From positions 8,246,001 through 8,310,000 of the forward strand of contig NZ_CP109104.1 of the NCBI RefSeq assembly GCF_035917675.1: a stretch of DNA of 64,000 bases, given 5' to 3'. The DNA comes from Streptomyces sp. NBC_01775. Its GTDB lineage: Bacteria; Actinomycetota; Actinomycetes; Streptomycetales; Streptomycetaceae. This document shows positions 1-8,217 of the stretch, one piece after another. The notes under the pieces were generated by a model. That model was not told the DNA's origin. It saw only the letters and a list, made by a program, of their open reading frames with translations, and searched no databases. Position 1 is the first letter of the stretch. Each line of letters opens with the position of its first letter. The position numbers and the translations under genes are program-made.

Positions 1-545
<545 letters not shown>

Positions 546-583
546 GTCCGCGCCCCCGGCGCACCGCGGTCCGCACGGACACA

Positions 584-613
584 CGGGCCCCCGCACCGGT
601 GTGCGGGGGCCCG
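584..613 (+). terminator. Hairpin after argH
   Basis: Two perfect 13-base arms (CGGGCCCCCGCAC and its complement) with a CGGT loop, about 40 bases after the argH stop. There is no T-run, which is usual for Streptomyces terminators. Confidence 0.7.
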
Positions 614-668
614 CGCACGTGCCGGGTACGGTGGTGCGGCCAACCGAGCCGCCAGCCGGGAGATGCCG

Positions 669-1640
669 ATGCCCCTGACCCGCCTCGCCTCGGCGACGAC
701 GCCGACCGCCCACCTCGGGCTGGGCCTCGCCGCCGTCGGCCGCCCCGCGTACCTCACCCTCGGCCGGGACGCCGAGCTGCCGGGCGACCGCAGCCCCGAA
801 GCGCTGCGCGCCCGCACCCACGAACTCCTCGACGCCGCCTACGCCCAGGGCGTGCGCTACCTGGACGCGGCCCGCTCCTACGGCCGCGCCGAGGAGTTCC
901 TCGCGAGCTGGCTCGCCGAGCACCCGGAGATCCAGGACGTGGTGGTCGGCAGCAAGTGGGGCTACACCTACGTGGGGGAGTGGCGCACCGAGGCCGACGT
1001 CCACGAGGTCAAGGACCACGGGCTCGCGGCCTACGAGCGGCAGCTGGCCGAGACCCGCGAACTGCTGGGGGAGCGGCTGGATCTGTACCAGATCCACTCC
1101 CTCACACCGCAGAGCCCCGCGCTGAGCGACACGGCGCTCCACGAGCGGCTGGCCGAGCTGGCGGCCGAGGGCGTCACCATCGGCTTCAGCACCAGCGGTC
1201 CCGCGCAGGCCGACGCGATCCGCGCCGCGCTGTCCGTCACCGTCGCCGGCGAGCCCCTCTTCCGTACCGTCCAGAGCACCTACAACCTCCTGGAGACCTC
1301 GGCCGGCGGCGCGCTTGCCGAGGCGCACGACGCGGGGCTGACCGTGATCGTCAAGGAGGGCATGGCGAACGGCAGGCTCGCGGGACAGCGGGCGCCCGGC
1401 CCGCTGCGCGAGGTGGCCGACGCGACGGGTACGACGCCCGACGCGGTCGCCCTGGCCGCCGCGTTGCGCATGCCGTGGGCCGGCGTCGTACTCTCGGGCG
1501 CCGCGACCGCCGGTGAGCTGCACTCCAATCTGCTGGGCGCGGCGGCCGACCTGGACGAGTCCCAACTCGCGCTGCTGGCGGGCCTCGTGGAGGAGCCGAC
1601 GGCCTACTGGCAGTACCGCTCCGAGCTGCCCTGGCACTGA
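669..1640 (+). CDS. Aldo/keto reductase family oxidoreductase
   Basis: A predicted cytosolic NADPH-dependent carbonyl reductase of the TIM-barrel aldo/keto reductase superfamily, 323 aa. The catalytic tetrad is visible: Asp66 and Tyr71 in YLDAARSYG, Lys96 in GSKWGY and His143 in LYQIHS. The C-terminal half keeps the cofactor-side segment (ALAAALRMPWAGVVLSGAAT). I chose the second ATG because GGGAG ends six bases before it; the first ATG, two codons earlier, directly abuts that GGGAG. It stands alone between two hairpins, so it is probably monocistronic. Substrate is unknown. Confidence 0.85.
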   Translation: MPLTRLASATTPTAHLGLGLAAVGRPAYLTLGRDAELPGDRSPEALRARTHELLDAAYAQGVRYLDAARSYGRAEEFLASWLAEHPEIQDVVVGSKWGYTYVGEWRTEADVHEVKDHGLAAYERQLAETRELLGERLDLYQIHSLTPQSPALSDTALHERLAELAAEGVTIGFSTSGPAQADAIRAALSVTVAGEPLFRTVQSTYNLLETSAGGALAEAHDAGLTVIVKEGMANGRLAGQRAPGPLREVADATGTTPDAVALAAALRMPWAGVVLSGAATAGELHSNLLGAAADLDESQLALLAGLVEEPTAYWQYRSELPWH

Positions 1641-1646
1641 AGTACA

Positions 1647-1700
1647 CCCGGAAACCCCAGGTCATGCGCTTCTTGTGAGCATGACACCCCGGTTTCCGGG
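1647..1700. terminator. Long imperfect hairpin after the aldo/keto reductase
   Basis: Outer arms CCCGGAAACC and GGTTTCCGGG enclose inner arms GTCATGC and GCATGAC with an 11-base loop. It lies seven bases after the reductase stop and about 40 bases before the next start. Confidence 0.65.
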
Positions 1701-1740
1701 CAGGTCCCCTGTCGCACTTTGACAACCGGGAGACCAAGAA

Positions 1741-2814
1741 ATGAAAAAGGCATCGACAGCCGCAGTGGCGTTCACCCTCTCCGTGGCCGCGGTCGCGGGC
1801 GCCGTCGGGTTCACCGCGGGAGCATCCAACGCGGAGGCACGGAAGAGGCCGGAACCCGTCGTCCAGAACGAGTTCGACCCCCTCGGCCCGCCGATGCACC
1901 AGATCAAGCACGCGGGCCGCACCGTGCACTACAGCGACACCGGCGAGAAGCACGGTGACCCGGTCGTCTTCATGGGCGGCACCGGCACAACGGCGCGCGC
2001 CGCGGGCATGACGGAGTTCCTGCGCACCACCCGGGAGAAGCTGGGGCAGCGCGTCATATCGGTCGAGCGCAACGGCTTCGGCGACACCGAGTTCGACGAC
2101 TCGCTCGGCTTCAAGGACTACACCTCCGACGTCAAGGCCGTGCTGGACGAGCTGGGTGTGCGCAAGGCGTCGGTCATCGCGATCTCCGGCGGCGGCCCCT
2201 ACGCCGCGCACTTCGCCGCCGCGGCCCCCGGGCGGATCTCCTCCCTCCACCTGGCGGCGGCGCTCCCGCCGTACGGCGCGAAGGCCGACTACTGCGGCAA
2301 GAGCGACGAAGAGCTGAAGGAGTACTTCGGCGAGCAGATCCGCGACCCGCGCAAGTGGTGGGGCTACCCCGCCGACAGTCCGATGCACAAGATCCCCGGC
2401 TTCACCGACACGGCCGAGGAGGACGGCGCACGCTCGTACTACCTGCGCGGCCAGAAGGGTGACCCCGCGGCGCAGGTCCACGAGCAGAAGCTGTACTGCG
2501 AGCGGCCCGGCCCCGACATGTCGCGGCTGAAGGCGCCGGTGTACGTCTACACCGGCCTCAAGGACACCGCCGTGCCGCCCGCCACCCAGGCCCGCTGGAG
2601 CGAGGCGCTGCCCCAGAAGCCGGTCACCCGTAAGTACGACGACAGCGGCCACGACGTGCAGTACCGCCACTGGGACCAGATCCTGCTCGACATGGCCGGA
2701 TACGCCGACCGCACCCCGGTGTGCACGGGGAAGAGGACCCGGGTCCTGCCCGAGGACGAGGCAGCCCGTGCCCTCAAGCGCGGAGCCACGTTGGGCAGTT
2801 GCGCCTGGCGCTGA
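1741..2814 (+). CDS. Secreted alpha/beta hydrolase
   Basis: A predicted exported serine hydrolase of 357 aa. The first 33 residues form a Sec signal peptide: Met-Lys-Lys, a hydrophobic core, and a likely cleavage after SNAEA. The mature part has the alpha/beta-hydrolase layout: an oxyanion region (FMGGTGTT), the nucleophile Ser149 in the elbow AISGGG (an altered GxSxG with Ala first), Asp275 in TGLKDTAVPP and His304 in DSGHD. There are cysteines in the cap region (Cys185, Cys253), consistent with an extracellular disulfide. A GGGAGACC Shine-Dalgarno precedes the ATG. Substrate cannot be told; peptidases of the proline iminopeptidase type share this fold. Confidence 0.8.
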   Translation: MKKASTAAVAFTLSVAAVAGAVGFTAGASNAEARKRPEPVVQNEFDPLGPPMHQIKHAGRTVHYSDTGEKHGDPVVFMGGTGTTARAAGMTEFLRTTREKLGQRVISVERNGFGDTEFDDSLGFKDYTSDVKAVLDELGVRKASVIAISGGGPYAAHFAAAAPGRISSLHLAAALPPYGAKADYCGKSDEELKEYFGEQIRDPRKWWGYPADSPMHKIPGFTDTAEEDGARSYYLRGQKGDPAAQVHEQKLYCERPGPDMSRLKAPVYVYTGLKDTAVPPATQARWSEALPQKPVTRKYDDSGHDVQYRHWDQILLDMAGYADRTPVCTGKRTRVLPEDEAARALKRGATLGSCAWR

Positions 2815-2865
2815 CACCCGGCCCGCGAGGAGAGCCCCGAGATACCAGCGAGCTTTGAGGGCACC

Positions 2866-2906
2866 AGCGCCCCGCCGTTGCCACCGTGCACGGCGGGGCG
2901 CTTTCT
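2866..2906 (+). terminator. Rho-independent terminator after the secreted hydrolase
   Basis: Thirteen-base arms (AGCGCCCCGCCGT and complement), an 11-base loop, then TTTCT. It separates the hydrolase from the TetR/MFS pair. Confidence 0.8.
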
Positions 2907-2916
2907 GCGTCTCATG

Positions 2917-2954
2917 TGCGACATCACTGTCTCAAGTGGTCTAATCTTGTCGCA
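2917..2954 (+). promoter_or_regulatory. Promoter and probable operator of the first tetR gene
   Basis: An inverted repeat TGCGACA / TGTCGCA has its right arm ending on the A of the tetR ATG. A second small palindrome, CACT-6-AGTG, lies inside it. TAATCT (2942-2947) fits a -10 hexamer placed so that transcription would start at or next to the ATG. This implies a leaderless mRNA and self-repression. It is inferred from position and symmetry only. Confidence 0.5.
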
Positions 2955-3505
2955 TGAATCTGGACAAGGAAGAGCTGCTGAGCACAGCGGCGGAAGTGCT
3001 GACCCGGCGGCCCACCTCGTCCATGGACGACATCGCCAAGGCCGCGCGGATCAGCCGCGCCACGCTGCACCGGCACTTCGCCGGCCGCGACGCGCTGATA
3101 CGCGCGCTCGAACAGCTGGGCCACCGCCGCCTGGAAGCGGCGCTGGACGCGGCCCGGACCGACGAGGGGGACGCCGCCGACGCGGTACGCCGCGTCATCG
3201 CCGAGGCCGAACCCCTCGCCGGGTTCCTCGGCTTCCTCGTCACCGAGAACCAGCTGTTCGAGCCGGGAGAGCAGCACGAGGGCTGGACGAGGATCGACGA
3301 GCGCATCAGCGCCCTCTTCCGGCGCGGCCAGGCCGAGGGAACCTTCCGCATCGACCTGACCCCCGCCTGGCTGACGGAGGTGCTCTACGCGCTGATCACC
3401 GCGTCCGCCTGGGCTGTCCAGGACGGCAGGGTCGCGGCCCGCGACTCCGCCTACATGACCGCTGAGCTGCTGCTCGGCGGCGCACGACGGAGCATGGAGA
3501 GATGA
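2954..3505 (+). CDS. TetR-family transcriptional regulator
   Basis: A 183-aa one-component repressor. The N-terminal helix-turn-helix is clear at about residues 25-46 (MDDIAKAARISRATLHRHFAGRDAL), and the remaining helical part would be the ligand-binding and dimer domain. Its stop overlaps the start of the MFS exporter by four bases (ATGA), so the two are translationally coupled. The usual arrangement is a drug-sensing repressor controlling its own exporter operon. The start has no Shine-Dalgarno and sits at the expected transcription start, which supports leaderless translation. The inducer is unknown. Confidence 0.9.
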   Translation: MNLDKEELLSTAAEVLTRRPTSSMDDIAKAARISRATLHRHFAGRDALIRALEQLGHRRLEAALDAARTDEGDAADAVRRVIAEAEPLAGFLGFLVTENQLFEPGEQHEGWTRIDERISALFRRGQAEGTFRIDLTPAWLTEVLYALITASAWAVQDGRVAARDSAYMTAELLLGGARRSMER

Positions 3506-5058
3506 GCAGCAAGATCGCCGGGCCCGGCCCCGGCCCCCGGGCCACCGAGCCCCACCCCTCCCGGCTGCGCTGGGTCGCGCTCGGGGTCCTGGTGCTGGCC
3601 GTGCTGCTGGTGGGCATCGACGTCACCGTCCTCGGCCTGGCGGCGCCCTTCCTCAGCGAGGACCTGCGCCCTTCCGGCACGCAGCTCCTGTGGATCGGCG
3701 ACGTCTACTCCTTCGTCATCGCCGGACTCCTGGTTTCCATGGGCAGCCTGGGCGACCGCATCGGCCGCAAGAAGCTGCTGCTGACGGGCTCGGTGGCGTT
3801 CGGCGGCATCTCGGTGCTCACCGCCTACGCGAGCAGCGCGGAGACGATGATCCTGTGGCGTGCCCTGATGGGCGTGGCGGGCGCCACCTTGATGCCCGCC
3901 ACCCTCGCGCTGATCCGCAACATTTTCCCCGACCCGCGCGAGCGCAGCCTCGCCGTCGGCATCTGGGGAGCCATGACGGCCGCGGGCACGGCCGTAGGGC
4001 CTGTCGTAGGAGGGTTCCTGCTGGAGCACTACTGGTGGGGCTCGGTCTTCCTGATCAACCTGCCCGTCATGGCCGTCCTCGTCCTGGTCGGCATCAAGCT
4101 GCTGCCCGAGTCGAAGAACCCGGCCCCCGGCCCCTGGGACCTGCCGAGCGTGGGCCTGTCCATGATCGGCATCATCGCCGTCGTCTACGCCGTCAAGGAG
4201 GCGGCGGCCTACGGCATCCGCTGGGACATCGCGGTGGGCGCCGTGGTGGGACTGGCCGCCCTGACCGCCTTCGTACGGCGCCAACTGCGGCTGCCCCACC
4301 CGCTCCTGGACATGCGGCTGTTCAAGAACCGGGGCTTCACCGGCGCCGTCCTCGCCGACCTGCTGACCATCCTGGGGCTGTCGGGGCTGGTCTTCTTCCT
4401 GTCCCAGTTCCTCCAGATGGTGCAATCCCGTACCCCCTTCGAGGCGGGGCTGGCCGAGCTGCCGGCGGCGATCGGCTCGGTGGCGGCGGGCCTGCTCGCG
4501 GGGTCCGTCGCACGGCGCACGTCGGTGCGCGGGGCCGTCTCGGGAGGGCTGGCGGCGGTGGGCCTGGCGCTGGGTGCCTGCCTGTGGCTCCAGGCGGACA
4601 CCGGCTACCTCCTGCTGGGCAGCGTGCTCCTGGTCGTCGGCCTCGGCGCCGGGCTCGCCTTCACCGTGACGGCGGACGTCCTCCTCTCCAGTGTTCCCAA
4701 GGAACAGGCCGGCGCCGCCTCCGCCGTCTCCGAGACGGCCTACGAGCTGGGAGCCGCGCTCGGCATCGCGCTGCTGGGGTCCGTCGTCACAGGCGTCTAC
4801 CGCTCCTTCGCCACCCCGCCCGGCGTCCCGGAGGCAGCCGCCGAGGAGGCCCGGCACTCGCTGGGGGAGGCCGTGAGGAGCGCGCACTCCGTGCCCGGAG
4901 CGGCGGGCGAACGGCTGCTGGTCACCGCGCAGGACACCTTCACCGAGGGCCTGCGCTACGGAGCGGGCGTCGGCGCCGTCATCCTGCTCGCCGCCGCCGT
5001 ATTGGCCTGGCGGCTGCTGCGCGGGCAGCGGCTGGGCGAGATTCCGGAGGAGGACTGA
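3502..5058 (+). CDS. MFS drug-efflux transporter, DHA2 (14-helix) type
   Basis: A 518-aa inner-membrane proton antiporter of the QacA/SmvA/EmrB-like DHA2 family. Motif D1-like GIDVTVLGLAAPF lies in the first helix and motif A, GSLGDRIGRKK, follows helix 2 (about residues 81-91). Motif C-like WGAMTAAGTAVGPVVGG is in helix 5. The length fits 14 helices, and a large extracellular loop near residues 440-480 is typical of QacA-like proteins. It is coupled to tetR by an ATGA overlap. The stop codon is the first base triplet of a perfect 16-base palindrome. Substrates cannot be inferred; lipophilic cations are common for this group. Confidence 0.88.
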   Translation: MSSKIAGPGPGPRATEPHPSRLRWVALGVLVLAVLLVGIDVTVLGLAAPFLSEDLRPSGTQLLWIGDVYSFVIAGLLVSMGSLGDRIGRKKLLLTGSVAFGGISVLTAYASSAETMILWRALMGVAGATLMPATLALIRNIFPDPRERSLAVGIWGAMTAAGTAVGPVVGGFLLEHYWWGSVFLINLPVMAVLVLVGIKLLPESKNPAPGPWDLPSVGLSMIGIIAVVYAVKEAAAYGIRWDIAVGAVVGLAALTAFVRRQLRLPHPLLDMRLFKNRGFTGAVLADLLTILGLSGLVFFLSQFLQMVQSRTPFEAGLAELPAAIGSVAAGLLAGSVARRTSVRGAVSGGLAAVGLALGACLWLQADTGYLLLGSVLLVVGLGAGLAFTVTADVLLSSVPKEQAGAASAVSETAYELGAALGIALLGSVVTGVYRSFATPPGVPEAAAEEARHSLGEAVRSAHSVPGAAGERLLVTAQDTFTEGLRYGAGVGAVILLAAAVLAWRLLRGQRLGEIPEED

Positions 5059-5094
5059 GGGCCGGCCCTCACTCCATCGTCTCCGCCGCGACGG

Positions 5095-5385
5095 CGCGTG
5101 ACCGGCCTTGGGAACGGGGATGCCCTTGTCCTTCAGCGCGACGGCGAAGGTGAGCATGTTGTCGTCGGTCTCGGCCGCGTTCCTCGCCAGCCGCTTGAGC
5201 TCGTGCACGGGGAAGTTGACCGGCGTACCGGGCGCGGCCTCCTTGAACTGACGGGCCAGCGCGAGCGCCTTCTCCAGCTTCGGCCCCACCTTGACCCGGG
5301 TGCTGATCTGCTCCTTGAAGACCTTGTGGTACTCCGCCCGGTGGAGGGCTTCGAGCTGGCTCGCCAGCTGATCCCCCGGCGGGAC
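5095..5385 (-). pseudogene. Serine recombinase (Tn3-type resolvase) relic
   Basis: Reading the minus strand, the segment QISTRVKVGPKLEKALALAR, followed by a stretch ending HELKRLARNAAE, closely matches the core of actinobacterial Tn3-type resolvases as I know them. The next residues, TDDNMLTFAVALKDKGIP, belong to a much later part of the same family, just before the DNA-binding helix-turn-helix. About 80 residues between the two parts are therefore missing in frame. The N-terminal block with the nucleophilic serine (YxRxS) is also absent. No start codon or ribosome site precedes it. It cannot be a working resolvase. It lies 28 bases beyond the stop of the minus-strand MFS gene. Confidence 0.78.
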
Positions 5386-5412
5386 GCCTCCCGGCCAGGC
5401 TCGGTGTCGCCG

Positions 5413-6882
5413 TCAACGGCTGTTCGCGGATGCCTCGTTCGAGGTGGTGACCGCACCTGGACCGGTGGAACGTCGCGGCGCCGCGGAGCCTTCCGCGGGC
5501 TTGGACCTCGCCAGCCACAGGCCGGTGAACACGGCGGTGGCCAAAGTGACGGTGCCGGCAGCGAGGAAGGCGCTGTTGAGGCCGGTCTCGAAGGAGGCGC
5601 CGCCGGATTGCCGGGTGCGGACGATGGCTCCGAGTACCGCCACGCCGAGCACCGCGCCGATCTGCCGGGTGGTGGTGCTGATGCCTGATGCGAGGCCGCC
5701 TTCCTGCGGGCTGACTGCTTGGATGGCGGCTCCCGTCAGTGGGGACATCGTCAGGGCGAAGCCGATGCCGACGACTCCCAGCCGCCACCACACGTTCCCG
5801 TAGCCGGTGTCGGCGTGCACCGTGCCGAGCGCCAGCAGTCCCAGGCCGGCCAGGGCCAGGCCGATGGTGATCACGATGCGGAAGCCGTACCGGGCGGCGA
5901 GCCGGCCCGCGTACGGGCTGACGATCACCATCGCGAGGGACAGCGGCAGGGTCTGGAGGCCGGCGCGCAGGACAGAGCTGCCCTGGACGTACACGAAGAA
6001 CTGGGAGAAGAAGAACGACGAACCCATGAGCGCGAACCCCACCACGACCATGGCGGTGTTGGACACGGTGAACAGGCGCTGCCGGAACAGCCGCAGCGGC
6101 AGCATCGGAGCGCGGCGACGCGCTTCGACGGCGACGAAGGCGCCGAGGAGGATCACCGCGGCGGTGAAGCTGCCCAGGATCACCGGCGACGTCCAGCCGC
6201 GGGCACCACCCTCGATCAGCCCGTAGGTCAGCGCCCCCACCCCCAGAACGGACAGCACCGTCCCCGGGACATCGATCGCGGGGGCGCTCGGATTGCGGGT
6301 CTCTTCAAGGCTGCGCAGACCGACCAGCAGAAGGACCGCGCCGATGGGCAGATTGACCAGGAAGATGGCGGGCCAGCCGAAGGCATCCGTCAGCACGCCA
6401 CCGGCCACGGGGCCTGCGGCCAGGCCGATTCCACTGAATCCGGCCCACAGCCCGATCGCCTTGACGCGTTCTTGCGGCACGGGGTAGGCGGCGGCGAGCA
6501 GGGCGAGCGAGGCAGGGGCCAGCGCCGCGGCCCCGATGCCCTGCAACATCCGGCCGGCGACCAGCCAGCCGAGCGAGGGCGCGAGAGCGCACAGCAGCGA
6601 CGCGACGGTGAACACCGCAACGCCGGCCAGGTACACCCGCTTGCGGCCGAACCGGTCGGCGAAGACACCGCCGGACAGCAGCAGCATGGCGACCAGCAGT
6701 ACGTACGCGTCGACGATCCATTGCAAACCGGTCAGCTGAGTGTGCAGCCGGTGCTGCATATCGGGCAGCGCCGCTCCAACAATCGTGTTGTCGAGCAGAA
6801 CCATGAATTGGCCCAGGCAGGTCACCGTGAGCAGCACGGCCCGGTTCGGCCGACTGCCTACGGCCGCAGGAGATGCAGTCAT
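5413..6882 (-). CDS. MFS drug-efflux transporter, DHA2 type, divergent from its TetR
   Basis: A 489-aa predicted 14-helix exporter. Motif D1 (LLDNTIVGAALPD) is in helix 1, motif A (GGVFADRFGRKR) is at about residues 71-82, and motif C-like GFSGIGLAAGPVAGG is in helix 5. The ATG reading MTASPAAVG was chosen because GAGAGGA stands eight bases upstream; an in-frame start five codons earlier would lie inside that ribosome site. Codon choice is visibly less GC-strict than in neighbours (for example GCA TCT CCT GCG GCC GTA near the start), which suggests later arrival. It is divergently arranged with a TetR gene across a palindromic operator, and Tn3-type relics lie on both sides. Confidence 0.88.
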   Translation of the reverse strand: MTASPAAVGSRPNRAVLLTVTCLGQFMVLLDNTIVGAALPDMQHRLHTQLTGLQWIVDAYVLLVAMLLLSGGVFADRFGRKRVYLAGVAVFTVASLLCALAPSLGWLVAGRMLQGIGAAALAPASLALLAAAYPVPQERVKAIGLWAGFSGIGLAAGPVAGGVLTDAFGWPAIFLVNLPIGAVLLLVGLRSLEETRNPSAPAIDVPGTVLSVLGVGALTYGLIEGGARGWTSPVILGSFTAAVILLGAFVAVEARRRAPMLPLRLFRQRLFTVSNTAMVVVGFALMGSSFFFSQFFVYVQGSSVLRAGLQTLPLSLAMVIVSPYAGRLAARYGFRIVITIGLALAGLGLLALGTVHADTGYGNVWWRLGVVGIGFALTMSPLTGAAIQAVSPQEGGLASGISTTTRQIGAVLGVAVLGAIVRTRQSGGASFETGLNSAFLAAGTVTLATAVFTGLWLARSKPAEGSAAPRRSTGPGAVTTSNEASANSR

Positions 6883-6959
6883 GGGGATTCCTCTCAATCG
6901 TCAGTTGCGCCTCTCCACGGCCGACGTGGTCAGCCCCTGGGCGCGCTAAAGCAGCCGGT

Positions 6960-7018
6960 GACTGCGTTAGGGGACTGTAGGGAGGGTTACCTCGTAAACG
7001 CAAGTGACAACTGCGTTA
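6960..7018. promoter_or_regulatory. Divergent operator between the MFS and tetR genes
   Basis: A palindrome AACGCA-N9-TGCGTT (6997-7002 and 7012-7017) and a further half-site copy, GACTGCGTTAG (6960-6970), lie between the two divergent starts. TAAGGT (7017-7022) could be the tetR -10. This is the normal geometry for a TetR repressor controlling itself and its exporter. Function is inferred from symmetry and placement. Confidence 0.6.
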
Positions 7019-7028
7019 AGGTGGGGGT

Positions 7029-7592
7029 GTGAACGAGCGACAGCGATCCCGGCGGCCCGGCGGGCGCAGCGCCCGCGTCGGCGCGGAGGTGCACCAGGCC
7101 GTCACCGGCCTGATCAACGAGCGCGGCTACGGCAACTTCACCGTCGGCCAGGTCGCAGCCCGCGCCGGCGTGGCCGACAGCAGCATCTACCGCCGGTGGG
7201 GCAGCCTGGAAGCCCTGCTCACCGACGTGGCGCTCACCTGCCTCAACGCGCAGTCGCCGATGCCCGACACCGGGAGCCTGGCCGGCGACCTGCGCACTTA
7301 CGCGGCGCAAGTGGCCCGCGAGATCACCGGACCCGACGGCCTGTTGCTGGTGCGCCTGGCTGTCGCCCTGTCGAGCAACGGTCAGCAGGGCGTGCAGGCG
7401 CGTGATGCCCTCCGCGACGAACGCACCCGGCAACTGCAGTCCATGCTCGATCGCGCCCGCGAACGTGGCGAACACGCACCCGAAGCGTTCGGCGTGCTGG
7501 ACCACATCCTGGCCCCGATGTACATCCGCGTCTTGTTCGGCATGGAGCTCACCCCGGACTACGTCGACGGGCTGGTCGACCGAATGCTGTGA
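7029..7592 (+). CDS. TetR-family regulator of the divergent MFS exporter
   Basis: A 187-aa repressor. The DNA-binding domain spans about residues 15-65, with the helix-turn-helix in FTVGQVAARAGVADSSIYRRWG. The tryptophan/glycine turn YRRWGSLEALL is typical of the AcrR-like branch that carries a C-terminal domain of the TetR_C_16/33 type. The GTG start lies about seven bases after a possible -10, so it may be leaderless. Divergent pairing with the MFS gene, plus a palindrome between them, makes it the likely local repressor. Codon use is slightly less GC-strict than in core genes. Confidence 0.88.
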   Translation: MNERQRSRRPGGRSARVGAEVHQAVTGLINERGYGNFTVGQVAARAGVADSSIYRRWGSLEALLTDVALTCLNAQSPMPDTGSLAGDLRTYAAQVAREITGPDGLLLVRLAVALSSNGQQGVQARDALRDERTRQLQSMLDRARERGEHAPEAFGVLDHILAPMYIRVLFGMELTPDYVDGLVDRML

Positions 7593-8217
7593 CCTCAACC
7601 CGGCCCCCGGGATCAGTCCTCGGACGTGGTGCCAGGGCTCCGCGGTGCCAGGGTTCCGTGAGGTGCTCCACTACGTGCCATCCCACCTCATCAGGCATCC
7701 GGCCCTCGGCTGGCTCACGCGGCCAGGTGCTCCACCACCGGCCACGGCACGGCTAAGGGGTCCTCCAGGAACAGCCCGATGTACCTCACCGTGCACATCT
7801 GAAGGGTGAAGCCGAGGCGACTGTGGTCACCACGCCGCTTCGCGATCAGCTTCCGGGCCTCGTCATCGAGGAAGAAGACCCGTTCCAGCTCAGGTCTCGT
7901 CGGCTCATCCGCGAAACGATCCGAACGCGGTGGCCTGCTCATCAGTCAAAAATTCCACGGGCATACCGCGGTGACCAGCCGCGGTGAGCGAACGTGGATC
8001 TTCCGCTGAACACCCCCGACGAGCCGATCATGTGTGCTAAACGATCAAGATCAAGTGCTTGGCGCTCATGGCTGTCCCCAAGGCCGGTGACCACGACGGT
8101 TGGAGTCCGGGGCGGTGCTGGAACCGGGGCAATCCGGCCCCGGGGTGCGGAGCGCTGGCGCTGACGGGCTCCGGCAGGCTCCGCCGTCGGACATCCCGCC
8201 GTCGTGGCGGGAAGAAG
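7593..8217. other. Gene-poor stretch holding a transposase relic
   Basis: Apart from the Tn3-type transposase fragment inside it, I see no intact gene. The part beyond the fragment (about 8020-8065) is unusually AT-rich for this genome (reading TGTGCTAAACGATCAAGATC) and could be the former non-coding end or resolution site of the element. I could not find a convincing 38-base terminal repeat. Confidence 0.5.
7715..7964 (-). pseudogene. Tn3-family transposase N-terminus (DUF4158), frameshifted and truncated
   Basis: On the minus strand, ATG at 7964 opens MPVEFLTDEQATAFG. After one extra base at 7919 the homology continues in the next frame as RFADEPTRPELERVFFLDDE, then AKRRGDHSRLGFTLQ and LEDPLAVPWPVVEHLA. 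This is the standard start of Tn3-family TnpA proteins (the DUF4158 domain), which are normally 900-1000 aa. Here the frame stops after about 85 residues and nothing downstream resembles the catalytic DDE domain. It is a dead remnant. It shares its strand with the resolvase relic 2.3 kb away. Confidence 0.82.
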
